A stretch of DNA of 64,000 nucleotides, from assembly GCA_000328365.1 (NCBI GenBank), contig KB303655.1, positions 32,856 to 96,855 on the forward strand. Direction: 5' to 3'. This DNA is from Capitella teleta. Taxonomy: Eukaryota > Annelida > Polychaeta > Capitellidae. Each line of letters begins with the position of its first letter. The stretch's first letter is position 1. The notes beneath the pieces are model-generated. The model saw only the letters and a list, made by a program, of their open reading frames with translations, searched no databases and was not told the DNA's origin. Positions 24,217 to 41,129 of this stretch are shown here, in pieces. A program made the translations under genes and the position numbers.

Positions 24217-27200
24217 ATGAAGACGAAATTCACAACCGTAGACATTCGGGCGTCAGTCTTGGAAGTCAAAAGAAGGTAGGTACTAGGTCACATGCATGAT
24301 GATCATCATCATCATCATGATGATCATGCATGCAGTGGCCTAGACGCAGAGACGTTTCCCCAGCAGTGGCCTAGCTCAGTACTGACAGTAGCTGCATTCT
24401 CAATCATTCTCACGATTCTGTAGCCATAATCTCAAATCTGTGGGGATGATCCTTATAGCAATAGGAGTCTTGGAACGAGATTAGCAGTGGCCATATCATG
24501 ATACTTGGTTATCGCTGAATAGTGAATACAGGGTGCATCTTGAGCCAGCTCATAACAGTGCGCTATGACAATGAACCACTCAACGCTTCCGCATACATGA
24601 ATACTAGGACATGTGCATGTACAAATGCATTACTCATGCAGCAGTAATTAACGCATTATACAGGAAAGTACACAATTGTACACTATTTTACAGGGTATTT
24701 CAACGATAGAACGAGTCCTGCTTTCAAAGTGCTTTGGCCATTATTATGGCCAAAGCACTTTGAAAACAGGACTCACTCAATCGTTCACAGATATTATCTA
24801 TGCCAAACTTGCCTCAAAATCAGCAGTCATGTTGATTACAGTGCTGAGCAGGCGGGGTGTGCATTTTGTGCGAAGTAAGCTTTCATCTGCTTTCTTCTCG
24901 TCATTAAAGACATCATATTCTTTCATGTTCTTAACTGTCAGCAGAACTCTAGCCGATGACCATCACTTGCTCTTATCAAAGCGTTACGCACTCGCTTAAT
25001 GCTTCAAGTGGAGACGGAGCCGGAGGAGGAGCTTCACTCGATTTGTAATTAGAGCTGGAAAGCCGTGAAAACTTTGACGTACAGATGGATACCCTACAAG
25101 GGCCCAGTCGTTCAACACAGTGTCTAGGGTCAATCGGGAACTTATAATGACCAGTCGCTGGTCGCATTGTACAGGTGGTCGCTGAATACAGGGTCACTTA
25201 CATGTTAAAGTGGTTGAGTGGGTTTTAAGGTGGTCGCTTAGGGCATGTGGTTGCTGACTACAGGTTTTACTGTATTCATAATTTATGAGTGAGATGTGGG
25301 GCCAGGTACATGACTGCGTGTATGTAAAGAGAGGTAAAAAAAATTATTGCATGATAAATATGCATCACATTTTAATTATTAATAGTTTTTCAATGCTACT
25401 TGTATACTTGAGTCAACCACTGCCCGAAAGGAATGGAATGGAATCATTCGGGTATTTTCATCTTGCAGAGGTGACTGTTCCATGTCTTGCGCACACCTGC
25501 CTTATCTTCAATTAGTAGGCCTGATGCCAAACTACTTCCATAAATTTAATAGGAAACAAGAACCACCATCATGATCCATGTACTCAAGAATGACAAAGTA
25601 TCCTATTCCAGTCACAGATGCCTTGATCTGAAAGCCTAACTTATTAGGTCTTTGGTTATTAATGTTCCTAATGTATTATGTAAATTTATACAAATTAAAT
25701 TTTTGGACTTCTTCTATCTTGCAGATGGATCGGAATGAGAGTGACCAATGTTTATGACATCGACAACAAGACTTATCTTGTGAAGCTAGCCAAGTAAGTC
25801 TTTTGAAACAAATATGCACACATAATATATGGATGATCATGGAATTTTTTTATTTTCGCTAGGCCTGATCAGAAAGCTCTCCTGGTTTTGGAATCAGGCA
25901 GCCGATTCCACTCAACGGAATTTGACTGGCCAAAAAACAACTCTCCGTCTGGATTTTCTATGAAGGTACAAACACATTTAATAACGCACCTTCAATTATT
26001 ATCCCTCTTGACAGCTGCGGAAACATCTACGAGGCCGTCGGCTGGAGAGTGTCCAGCAGCTGGGAGCTGATCGCGTGGTTGATATGCAGTTTGGTTCTAA
26101 CGAAGCCGCTTATCATATTGTGTTGGAGCTGTATGACAGGGTATTTGATTCTGCATGAAAGAAAAATCCATAAATCCATTCGTCCGATTTCAGGGCAACT
26201 TAGTGCTGACAGACCACGAATATAACATACTGAATCTTCTGCGTGTTCGGACAGATGAAAGCCAGGACGTGAAGCTGGCTGTCCATGAATCATACCCCCT
26301 GCAGACTGCAAGACAAGACACAGTTGACCATGATAAGTAAGATCATTATTGTTAAGTATTAATTATAAACATTTTTGTTCATAAATTCTCTTCTTTCAGG
26401 CTTCACTCAGCTTTGTTAGAAGCAAAGGAAGGCGACCATCTGAAGCGAATCCTGAACCCTCTGCTACGTGAGTCATTATCAGTCAAATTGAGTCATCTTT
26501 TATCTTTTATGACTTAATATTTTCAGCCTATGGCCCTGCATTGATTGAACATTCGCTTCGTGCAGCTGGCTTGCCTGAAAACTGCCGCATGGGGAAGGAG
26601 TTTATCGTTCAAGAACGTTAGTAACCAGCATAGATTATCATTTAGTTCTAAACTCTTGATTTAATTGCAGACATGGCTAGTTTACTGGCTGCTCTGGTTG
26701 AAGCTCAGCGAATTTTGGAAAACATGGGATCCGAAAGTAGCAAGGTTTGGATTGGATTTCTTTTTTTCTTCTCCGAATGCTGATGTAATTCTTCTTGTTT
26801 TTCAGGGTTATATCATCCAGAAAAAGGAGAAGAAGGCATCCAGTACAGAGGGCGATGAACTGATCACGTGAGTTATTGAGTAATAAATTATTAATTTAAA
26901 AGTATCCAGTATAATCTGGATATGTCAAACTCCCATAACTCGAAAAGCTCTATAAATTGAACTCATTTTCCGTCCCGGTGGGTAACTTTAGATACCTTTA
27001 TGTCGAAGTTAACTCAAATATGCAAAATTTTCATGCATAGTTAAATGCCATAGAGAAACTTTTCCTGTGATTGGATAAAGCTCTCTCAACTAATTGCTTG
27101 AGTTGGAGTGTCCAATCAGCGTCATTTACACTCGAAGTTGACAGCGAGCGGTTCTCGTAGTAACTCTCGAATCCTATTCATGCTTGCAATAGCTGTCAAA

Positions 27201-30200
27201 AAAATGATGCACAGCCTCATTCAATACGTTCCTTTGTGGCCGGCATTGTTTAAGGACATGCAACGATTACAGAAGCGTTGCCGATCTTTTCAAATCGGCA
27301 ATATCAGAGAAAATATGAAAGGCACACATGACTTCAATGGGGGATGGATACTTGGTATATTAATGAGCGGAGGACAGCGTTTGTTCATCATTTCGTCTCT
27401 GCACGTACATTCGTCATAATATGGCTACGAAGAGAAAACTCGACTCAACTCATTTTTTCCATGCTTGATCCATGTTACTATATCTCGAAGGCTCTATCTA
27501 GGTGTTTTTGACGGTCTCTTGAAATTTAACATGTCGAGATTATACTGTATATATTATTGACAAAATAATTATAATCTAATCTCATTCCAGATACAACGAA
27601 TTTCACCCGTATCTTTACAAGCAACATGAATCGTGTCCACATCTCGAGTTTGAATCCTTCAGCAAAGTGAGATCTCCTTTCTCACCAGAATTCCGCTAAT
27701 TTTATTGCACTTCTCAGGCTGTGGATGAATTTTTCTCCAAGATTGAGAGTCAAAAATTGGATATGAAGACTCTACAGCAGGAAAAGAGCGTTCTACGTAA
27801 ATTGGAAAATGTCCGCAAAGATCACGCCCAGCGCTTGCAAGCACTCGCAAATGAGCAGGAGAAAGATAACATCAAAGGCCAGCTGATCGAGATGAATCTA
27901 CCACTGGTTGAAAGAGCTATCCTTGTCGTGCAATCTGCTCTGGCTAATCAACTAGATTGGGCCGATATTAACCAACTTGTAAAAGAGGCTCAGGCTCAAG
28001 GTGATCCAGTTGCTAGCTCTATCTCCAGCCTTCAACTGCAGTCTAACCACTTCACTATGATGTTGAGGTAACTTTCAGTACGGGAGGGGAAAATCTTAGA
28101 ATTTAAAAAAAATTGAAAAAATTTAGGGATTGTTATGAAGGGGATGAGGAGGATATGCTTCCGGCTCAAAAAGTGCAAATTGATCTGGGATTGTCAGCGT
28201 ACGCAAACGCCCGCAAGTAAGGTTGCTGCATTATTTTGCTGATGGTAGAGTCAAATGTGTGTTATTGCAGATATTACGATAAAAAGAAACATGCTGCCCA
28301 AAAGGAACAGAAAACAGTCGCCGCTTCAACTAAAGTCTGGTTTTCATGTGATTGTCAAGCATTTTGAATTTTTGATTTATTTGGTTTTGCAGGCGTTGAA
28401 ATCAGCTGAAAAGAAAACCAAACAAACCTTGAAGGAAGTCCAAGTTGCTGCCACCATTCGCAAACAGCGCAAAACCCACTGGTTTGAAAAATTCCTCTGG
28501 TTCATCAGCTCTGAGAACTACCTTGTGATTGGCGGACGAGACCAGCAGCAAAACGAGCTCCTCGTGAAACGACACCTACGACCGGGAGACCTCTATGTCC
28601 ATGCTGACTTACATGGAGCTTCCAGTGTCATCATAAAAAATCCAAGCGGAGGTATGAACTCAGACCAACTGAACAAGACTTTACGTTTTTGCATTGTTTT
28701 AGAAGTACCTCCGAAGACTCTGAATGAAGCAGGTACGATGGCTCTGTGTCACAGTGCCGCCTGGGATGCTAAGGTCGTCACCAGCGCTTGGTGGGTGCAT
28801 CATCACCAAGTTTCCAAAACCGCGCCTACTGGAGAATATCTGACGACTGGTAGCTTCATGATTAGGGGTGAGTTGTTGAGTTGCGAATATGTTTGCTTTT
28901 ATTCTCTTTGATTTCACAGGAAAGAAGAATTTCCTCCCTCCGTCTTATCTTATCTATGGTTTTGGATTCCTGTTCAAGGTCTGCGGTGCCTCGAGTGATC
29001 TGAAAATTGTGTACTTAATTGTTATTGATTAGGTGGATGACACAAGTATCTTCAGGCATCAGGACGAGCGAAAAGTACGAACGCTCGAGCAAGAGGAGGA
29101 AGCAGCACCAGTGGAGGAGGAGGAGGTGGAGGAGGAGGTTGGAGGAGGTGAAGATGAGGATAGTGAAAATGAGAGTGTTAAAGAGGAGGTCGTACAGCAA
29201 GTGTTGGAGGAAGTAAAGGAAGAGGAGGAGGAGAAGGAAGAGGAAGATATGTCATTCCCTGATACTCACATCGAGTTGCAACATATTCAGGGAGGAAAGT
29301 AAGTAAAAAAAGTCATTTTTGTAAACAATTCTTTTTTGTTTTATTTCGTGAAATTTCACATCTTTTTGCTCTGTTAGGGTTTCTGTCGAGGAAACTGAGT
29401 CTGATCGGTTTGTTTGCACTTGCCTACCCCCTACCCCCTTCCCCCCATCATGCGTCTATTAGTTAAGAACAATTATTATCAGAACACACTGTATCTTCTG
29501 AGCAAGAAGATGTTCTTTTACAATTAAAATCCCATTAAATCAACTTATTAAATATGCAATGCAGAAAAATATACCCTGCAGACTCCACCTGTCAAGGTAC
29601 TTAACTCCACACTATGAAGCACTATTTATAACTATTTTTGATGAATTATTTTCAAAGGATTTCATCTTTGAATCTTGACGCATTGAAAATTATATGAATT
29701 TTCATCATAGATTTGGACTGCAGTCATCGTTAGCAGCAGCAGCAGCTCACGACGAAGATGAAGACGATGTTGTTTATCTTGGTGACGATCGTCCTCTGAG
29801 TTTGAAACCAGAAGATAAACCAGAATCTAAAGGTGGCGCTCGTTTATCCGCTAAACAGCGCAGGTGATAAATTTACGATCGAGAACATTCACATTTTGAT
29901 TTGATATCTCAGGCAGATGAAGAAAGCTCGACAGCAAGGGGAGCAAGGAGAAGATGAGGAACTGAAACCAACGCCCAAGATTGAGAAACCTCCGCCAAGT
30001 GCAGTGGCGGAAAAAGAAGAAACAAAACCACAGCAGGTTGCCCCGCTGAAAAGAGGCCAGAAGGTGAAGTTTATTTTATATGTTGTGCTTATTTAATGGA
30101 ATCTTATTTGTAGAATAAATTGAAGAAAATCCGAGAGAAATATGCAGATCAAGACGAGGAGGAGAGGCAGCTAAGGATGGAGATCTTACAAGGAAGCGTG

Positions 30201-30933
30201 AGTGTTTTTTTATTTTTCCATGCCATGATTATCGAGTTCTGCCTCCGCACAGCAAGAACGGAAACCCAAGAAAGGTCGAAAAGCCAAGCAACAACAGCAA
30301 CAACTTTTGAAGGAAAACAAACTACAGCAGAAACAACAACCGCCGCAGAAACCACGTCGTACTGGACCCCTCACTGCCGCTGATATTCTCGTCGAGACTC
30401 CGGAATGCCCAGCGGAGGTACCGGCAAAGAAATCCACAGAGGACGATGGAAATTCCTCCGGAGAAGAGGAAAGACAAGCTTTGGAGGCGGACGATGTGCG
30501 TTTGGTGCCGGATGCGGACGTCTTGGCCTCTTTGACTGGATTACCAGACGCAGAAGATGTTCTGCTGTGTTCTGTGCCTGTGTGTGCCCCTTATTCAACC
30601 CTCTCTAAATACAAGTAAGAACTCTACTGTTATATATATTCAATTGAATTAATAAATGAATATTTCTCTTCAGGTACAAAGTGAAGTTGATTCCAGGCTC
30701 GACAAAACGTGGAAAAGGTATAATAAAAAAAATAAATATTTTTTATCTTTTGGTAATACAAAAACATTATTTCAGTTTGCAAAGTGGCGTTGAATATGTT
30801 TCAAACCGACCGCAGCGCAACCCAGAGAGAGCGTGAATTGCTCAAGAGTTTGAAAGAAGAAGACATGGCAAGAAATCTGCCAGGAAAATGCAAAGTTTCT
30901 GCCCCTAATTTGCATAAAAACAAAGGGAAATGA
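24217..30933 (+). CDS. NEMF: Nuclear export mediator factor NEMF (Rqc2/Tae2 homologue)
   Basis: Ribosome-quality-control factor: binds 60S subunits carrying stalled peptidyl-tRNA, recruits the E3 ligase Listerin and adds C-terminal tails. Twenty-three exons give 1024 aa (human 1076), and reading phase closes throughout: 24217-24275, 25725-25793, 25863-25965, 26015-26140, 26194-26336, 26400-26467, 26527-26616, 26671-26744, 26806-26867, 27591-27666, 27718-28067, 28127-28216, 28271-28334, 28393-28651, 28703-28867, 28920-28978, 29033-29298, 29711-29863, 29913-30063, 30114-30197, 30253-30614, 30674-30717 and 30776-30933. Exon 1 encodes [18 protein letters not shown], typical of the family. Order: NFACT-N ([16 protein letters not shown]), coiled coil (about exons 11-14), NFACT-R ([43 protein letters not shown]), an acidic and lysine-rich linker, and NFACT-C ([17 protein letters not shown]). 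An AATAAA lies three bases after the stop. Confidence 0.96.
24713..24774. repeat. Near-perfect stem-loop in NEMF intron 1
   Basis: Two 29-base arms (24713-24741 and 24746-24774) are complementary at 28 of 29 positions around a four-base loop, and weaker pairing extends outward to about 24702 and 24785. It could be a palindromic remnant of a DNA transposon or a transcribed hairpin, since it lies within NEMF intron 1. Confidence 0.75.
25190..25274. mobile_element. Possible pogo/Tigger-like terminal fragment in NEMF intron 1
   Basis: The complement read from 25274 begins ACAGTAAAACCTGTAGTCAG, resembling pogo/Tigger ends (CAGTAAAACC), and is followed by short GTGGTCGCT-type repeats. I did not find the opposite end. 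Confidence 0.35.
26907..27547. mobile_element. MITE in NEMF intron 9 (CAGTATAATCT ends)
   Basis: The left end CAGTATAATCTGGATATGT (26907) and the complement of the right end CAGTATAATCTCGACATGT (27547) are terminal inverted repeats enclosing about 640 non-coding bases. TA flanks on the right, and a CAG start, suggest the pogo/Tc1-mariner superfamily. It makes up most of an otherwise unusually long NEMF intron. Confidence 0.65.
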
Positions 30934-31115
30934 GAAAATAAATTAACATGTTTTATTCAAAATGTGATCAGCATTTGATGACACGAAACAATATAAACAA
31001 TACATACATACAGTTGATATTATGATGAACACATCTCAAAGCTATTATTAAATATCAACAGCAATGAAAATATAAGTTTCATTAAATGCAAAGTTTGAGA
31101 GAGCTAACCAATGAA
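30934..31115. terminator. NEMF/NVL convergent 3' ends
   Basis: Only 182 bases separate the NEMF stop from the NVL stop on the other strand. AATAAA at 30937-30942 would serve NEMF with a very short 3' UTR. No equally clear minus-strand signal is visible for NVL, whose transcript may run into NEMF. Confidence 0.5.
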
Positions 31116-35768
<4,653 letters not shown>

Positions 35769-35890
35769 CACGAAAACCTTTCAACACAGAAACATGAGAA
35801 ATTCATGAAGAAAAGTTGAAACCAACACGAAGCAACAGGACGCGAGTATAATTACCGTTTGAGTTTCGGTGCTATAAATGCTAGTACTCA
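35769..35890. promoter_or_regulatory. NVL upstream region
   Basis: Short stretch between the NVL start codon and a transposon whose left end is at 35891, so any further promoter sequence would have been displaced to beyond 37113. No motif identified. Confidence 0.3.
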
Positions 35891-37113
35891 GGGCGCATTC
35901 GACTGAGACGAAACCAGTTTCAGTTACTAGTACCCTATACGGATATACCCTGGTACCCCTCCCAGTCGAATGAATAGTTTCGACATCATGCTTAGCAGGG
36001 CTCGAAATAAGAAAAAAAAGTTCACTAGCCATGTGGCGAGTAAACAGGGAATTTTTACTCGCCAAAATATAGTTTTACTCGCCAGAAATTCTGACGATCA
36101 AATAGAGCATGAAATGCAATTATTTTATACATGTATAGTTCCTTGATACATACTATGTCACTTTATCAACCAATTTCCATTTAGGTCGATTGTATGTGAC
36201 AATACAGCTCTCCTTTATCTAATTTGCAATGCATCAAAAACATTCAGTACTGTCACTCTGCCGCTATAGAAAAGTGTGTTTCGCTCTACTGGGTTATGCT
36301 GGTAGGTTGTAATGGCCACGTGTCCACTATGAATTAGGTAAGCCAAGACAGCCATCAAATGAAAATTACAAAGGAAAACGCACAGAATTGTCGACGCCAC
36401 ATAAAGTCACCAACCACTGCTACTACATATGTACTATAGTAATCAGACTAACTACCAGTATAACATACTATAGCTAAGACGCGACTTAATTAAAAAAGAT
36501 GTGAATTCAGTGAAAACAACGGCAGCCACAATTAACTCATCTGATCTAGCGTCGACATGGCGTCAGCTAATTCAAACTTGACGCATGATATTAGGCGCCT
36601 GCATAGGCTCACAGGGTTCAGTTTTTTAACTAGGGAATTAACAAAAATCTATTGCTTGGGGTTGATCAAAGAATCTGTTAATTAAAGTTTACATTTTATG
36701 GGGAAAACTATTTTTTTACTCACCATCTGGCGACCATTCTGAATATTTTTACTCACCAGTGAGAATTTTTATTGGCGAGTAGTTGAGTCTTATTTTGAGC
36801 CCGGCTTGCTAGCATTTACAATGGATTTTTATTGATGATGATTTAGTGGTAAAATAAATAAAATTAATACATTTATTGATCCAAACAACTCTTGTATTTT
36901 TTTAATGATTAAATGAGTATATAATTCCTTAGGTCTGAAGGCATTATTTTACTGTTCGCGGGCGGCCATCTTGTTGGTTCCTGCCAGTTGAAACCACCGA
37001 AACCATCTCCAAAATAGTTTCAATAGTTCTGGGTATCTGGTGTCAGTTTCGCCCAGTCGAACGGACAGTTTCAACGAACCCGAAACTGGTTTTGCTCCGC
37101 TGAATGCGCCCAA
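35891..37113. mobile_element. Outer hAT-like MITE upstream of NVL
   Basis: Left end GGGCGCATTCGACTGAGAC (35891) pairs with the complement of the right end GGGCGCATTCAGCGGAGC (37111), and both continue into AAACCAGTTTC. The flanks AGTACTCA (35883-35890) and AGTATTCA (37114-37121) look like an 8-base target duplication with one change, as hAT elements make. A second element sits inside it. Confidence 0.7.
35996..36804. mobile_element. Inner hAT-like MITE nested in the outer element
   Basis: Ends CAGGGCTCGAAATAAGA (35996) and, in complement, CCGGGCTCAAAATAAGA (36804) are inverted repeats of the CAGGG type. Both ends contain several ACTCGCC or ACTCACC motifs. Flanks ATGCTTAG and CTTGCTAG could be a worn 8-base duplication. 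Non-coding, about 810 bases. Confidence 0.65.
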
Positions 37114-37121
37114 AGTATTCA

Positions 37122-38400
37122 CTACCGGATTTACACCTGGGGATGCCCCACGTAATCAACCGTAGTAATGCCGGAATCGACATATATTATCATTGTAGGC
37201 CTACACGTATGTGACATTAACAAGAAATTCCTTGTACTAGTATTCTAGAATTCAAAATATGTTTAAAAATGAACTAACAAACAAATCACAAATAGGCGTA
37301 ATCATGGAACCGTGGATACCAAACATGTCACAGATACATTGAAGATAACAAGTACATAATTGATCAGATGCTGCGAGAAAGTGTTATGAAATGCCAACAA
37401 ATCAAACATTTGGCACCCGAAATGAGGCTTTGACAGTGATATTGGTAGGCATGCAGGTAGAAGTTTCCCCAATCAAAAACCAATGAACCAGGGAAATAAT
37501 AATATATAATTTCTCTTTTTTGTGTGTGTCTTTTTTCTCTTTTTTATTTTCTCTGTTTTTTTTTTTTTTTTTTTGTGCCCAGATAGCATTCAGGTGTCGG
37601 TTATATGCCATTTACCCATCATCATTGCCACAGAAGTATCGCTTCTTGCCACTGTCGTTCTTCTGCCACTTTTGTGGCGAGAATTATACATATAAGAAAA
37701 TGTCTGTGCCATGTAGGTGAAACTTCTCTGACAAGAAAGGAATTAAAATTATCATGTGCCACAATCATGCATTTTTTCATTCACATATCTGGCGACTTAT
37801 CTGAAAGCATTCAACCAATTAAGCCGCTGAGCAAATGCAAATAGTGTGTGTTTGTTCCAGCCCAGCCACATGGGCACTAGCAATTAAAACCCAAACGTTA
37901 TAATGGTATGCATGAAGCCTGAATATTAATGATTACTTATTTGAATGTTACATCATTCTGTTCTTAGCGTCCGTTGGGAGCAGACATGCAAAATTATATC
38001 CACGCATTTCAAGTTTCAACTTCCAGTTTGTGCCATTTCACTTCTGTTATCGCTGACCGTTTTGGTTAATCCGCTAAATAAACTGCCACACTTGTATCGT
38101 TTTTTGCCACATCTGTGTTTACATCTGCAATCTATTTTTTTTTTTTTTTTTTTAGTGATGGCTTTGTGATGGACATTATTGTACAATTGTGGCGGCTTTT
38201 TTTTTTCGCTTATGTGGCAAATTGTACCACGAAATAGGTATCACAATGACACTTGAATGCTATCTGGGTAGGCACCAAATTTCATGTTTCTAGTTTTGCC
38301 CGTTCTATGTTAGACGGAAATTTTTTCAAACAAGCCTCGTGCATAATGTATACGTCAATGCTTTCACATAATTAGGCATACCGATTTATCTAGTTCATTG
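37122..38400. other. Intergenic stretch with T-rich runs
   Basis: Contains pyrimidine-rich runs at about 37505-37575 and 38125-38153 and repeated short TTGCCAC-type phrases, but no exon. It leads into the BEL/Pao fossil. Confidence 0.35.
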
Positions 38401-40985
38401 ATCTGGTAGACTTTGTGGAGGAGGCAGCCTCCGAGGCCAATGACCCGGTATACGGTCGGTTGTGCCATGCACAGGACACACTAATGCTAGCGTTACTACG
38501 TTCAATGTATCTGAGTCTTGCATTGCATGTAATCAAAACTGTAGATCACTCACTGATTGTACCTTTTTTAATGATTTGAATGTACGTGACCAAATGGATT
38601 TTGATGCAAGTAAAAGATTATGTTTTTTGTGTTTGAAGGCTAATCACATCGCCCGAAATTGTGATGCTGGCGAACATGTTCTATGCGTGGATGCTCAGGA
38701 AAGCATTCTGCTCTTCTACATAGGGAGCCCAGGACAAACGCAAGTGTGATGAATGCAGTTGCAGACCGAGCAGTGGTTCTGCCAGTTGTCAAGGTAAAAG
38801 TGCGCGCTAATGGGCGCCTTTTTGAGGTAAATGCTTTGTTGGATTCTGGTTCGACCACCTCATTTTGTGATCAATCCATCGTCGACACTTTGTGCCTTTC
38901 TCGACATAAAACTTCTATTCAGCTAACAACGTTGCAGGGCAGTGGTCCATCGTCAACCTCCCTTGTCAACTTTCAGATTGCTGCCAGTGGATCGGGTGAC
39001 TGGCATGACTTGTCTGTATTCACCAAAAGTAAAATATTTGTGAATAACCATAATTTTCCAAAGTCTGGGTCTAAGATAGCCTGTAGGCACTTAACGGGTT
39101 TGTCTGTAGCAGTGCCACATTATGACAAACTCGCTCATCTGCTCAATCGCATATCTACTCAATCGCATATCCACTCAATCGCTTCATTATCACACTACAA
39201 TATATAAACGCTTACCTGTGCAATAAAGTTCAGTTCTTCTGTATTGAGATCCTCGGTTGTCTCTATTTTTCTCAACTTGTGATCCCTACATGTCTTTTAC
39301 AGGGTCAGGAGAGGACAACAATGTTTCGTTGCTCGTTGGACAGGATTATGCCTACCTTATGAGGCCGCTGAAGGTTAGGAGTGGCTCATCGAAGGAACCT
39401 TACGCTGTGCAAATGCTACTGGGCTGGGTTTTGTTTGGCCCACAATCTCTTCAACCATCCGACAATAGGCCTCCAGTGTCTTGCAACTTTACCTGTTTGG
39501 GCTTGGATACTCAGCTGGAGCAGATGTGGAAATCTGAAGGTTGGGACAGGGTACTGGGAGAAAAGTCTGGCCTTTCCGTGAATGAAAAAAAAGCCATTGG
39601 TGTTTGGGAGAGCACCGTTGTTTGACAGGAAGATGGGCATTATGAGTTATCTATTCCTTTTGCAGATCCTCTATTTAAACTTCCAATGAACAGGATAATG
39701 GCCGAGAAAAGACTATCGAGTCTGAGGAAAAAATTGAAAGGAAACTCAGAGGTGTACGAGAAATATAGGGTCTTTATGGACAACCTCATACTCAATGGCT
39801 TTGCCGAACCGGCTAAAGCAAAACCTGTTGTTGGGAAGTCCTGGTATTTACCTCATTATCAGATCATGAACCCTAAGAAGCCGGATAAAGTGAGGATTGT
39901 TTTCGATTGTGCTGCCAGGTACTGTGGCACTTCTTTGAACGAAAAGGTGTTGTCTGGTCCTGATTTGACATCAAATCTGGTTGATATCTTGCTTCGATTT
40001 AGAAAGAATTGCGTTGCCTTGGTTTCAGATGCTGAAACTATGTTTCACCAGGTGCGCGTGACTCCAGAAGACAGAGATTACCTGCAATTTCTATGGTGGC
40101 CTGATGGTGACCTCGATTCAAGGCCTCCAGAGTACAGAATGACAGTTCATTTATTTGGAGGCACGTGGAGCCCAAGTTGTTGCAACTTTGCCTTAAAGAG
40201 GACTGACTTGGATAATGCCGAGTCGTTCAGCCACAAAGCAATAGACGCGGTCTGTCGGAAGCAGAGAGATGCCGGCAAAGATGGCGCCAAGTCCAATATC
40301 TCGCGGCTATCTTCTAGAGAACTAAGTGGTTCTCCCATAAGGAAAACATCAAATGCGATGATGTTGTGCTTCTTATCAAGAATACTAGGAGAAACCATTG
40401 GCCCCTGGCTCGGGTGTTGGAGGTCTTTAAGGGTGATGACGAGCTAGTAAGATCTGTACGGGTAAAAAGCAAGGGTGGCGAATATGTGAGGCCTGTGGCC
40501 AAATTATGTTTGTTGGAAAGTTCTGTTTGATGCACCCTTGCATGTGCATCAGGTGCCAGTGTAACGAACCATATTTTTTTATTTGATTAGTTTTTTTGTG
40601 TGTTGCCAATTGAATTATTTGAATTGAGTTGTTTGAATTACCTGGATTGAGTTATTTGAATTGAGTTGTTTGAGTTACCTGGATTAAGTTATTTGAATTT
40701 GATTGATATCTCTTTTGTTTTTTTGTGTGTGTTTGAATTGCTAATCCCGAGTGAAATGCTCGCTGTCTCCTACCTGTGCATCGGGGTGTATATAAGCATA
40801 CTGCTTCTTGAATTTGACAGACACATCAATCGGATCCCCGATGCACCAATGGGAAACAGCGAGCTGGTTGGTTGTTTATTGTATATGTTCATTTTTGTAT
40901 CTTTTCATTTCTTAGAATGAACCACATTAAACGTTGAAAGCGTATCATTGCCGTGTGTCGTTTGTTTGGAGGGGTCCGCAACAGA
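38400..40985 (+). mobile_element. BEL/Pao LTR retrotransposon fossil
   Basis: In order: a gag zinc-knuckle region (about 38500-38690), an aspartic protease with a LLDSGST active site (about 38830), a DUF1758-type region with VSLLVGQDYAYLMRPL and MLLGWVLFGP (about 39320-39440), and the front of the reverse transcriptase (NPKKPDKVRIVFDCAARY, ALVSDAETMFHQVRV) to about 40190. RNase H, integrase and the front of gag are absent. A TGTAACGAACC start at 40559 and an ACA end near 40985, with TATATAA and ATTAAA between, suggest a 3' LTR. A short AATAAA-bearing insertion seems to interrupt it near 39150-39295. The element is broken in several places; it looks old but still readable. Confidence 0.8.
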
Positions 40986-41024
40986 ATCAATGGAGTATAT
41001 GTGCCGAAGAATCTTTCACTCGTG

Positions 41025-41116
<92 letters not shown>

Positions 41117-41129
41117 TAATAATAATAAT
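41025..41129 (+). repeat. AAT/ATT microsatellite
   Basis: About 35 uninterrupted copies of AAT with a single irregular unit near 41111. Open frames predicted through it are runs of one amino acid and not genes. Confidence 0.98.

Noticed and set aside
24291-24332. ATC/ATG-rich palindrome just after NEMF exon 1
   Set aside because: The symmetry is that of a simple ATC/GAT repeat, with offset arms; not strong enough as a structured site.
24676-24999. 107-codon frame in NEMF intron 1
   Set aside because: It runs through the hairpin and lacks recognisable domains.
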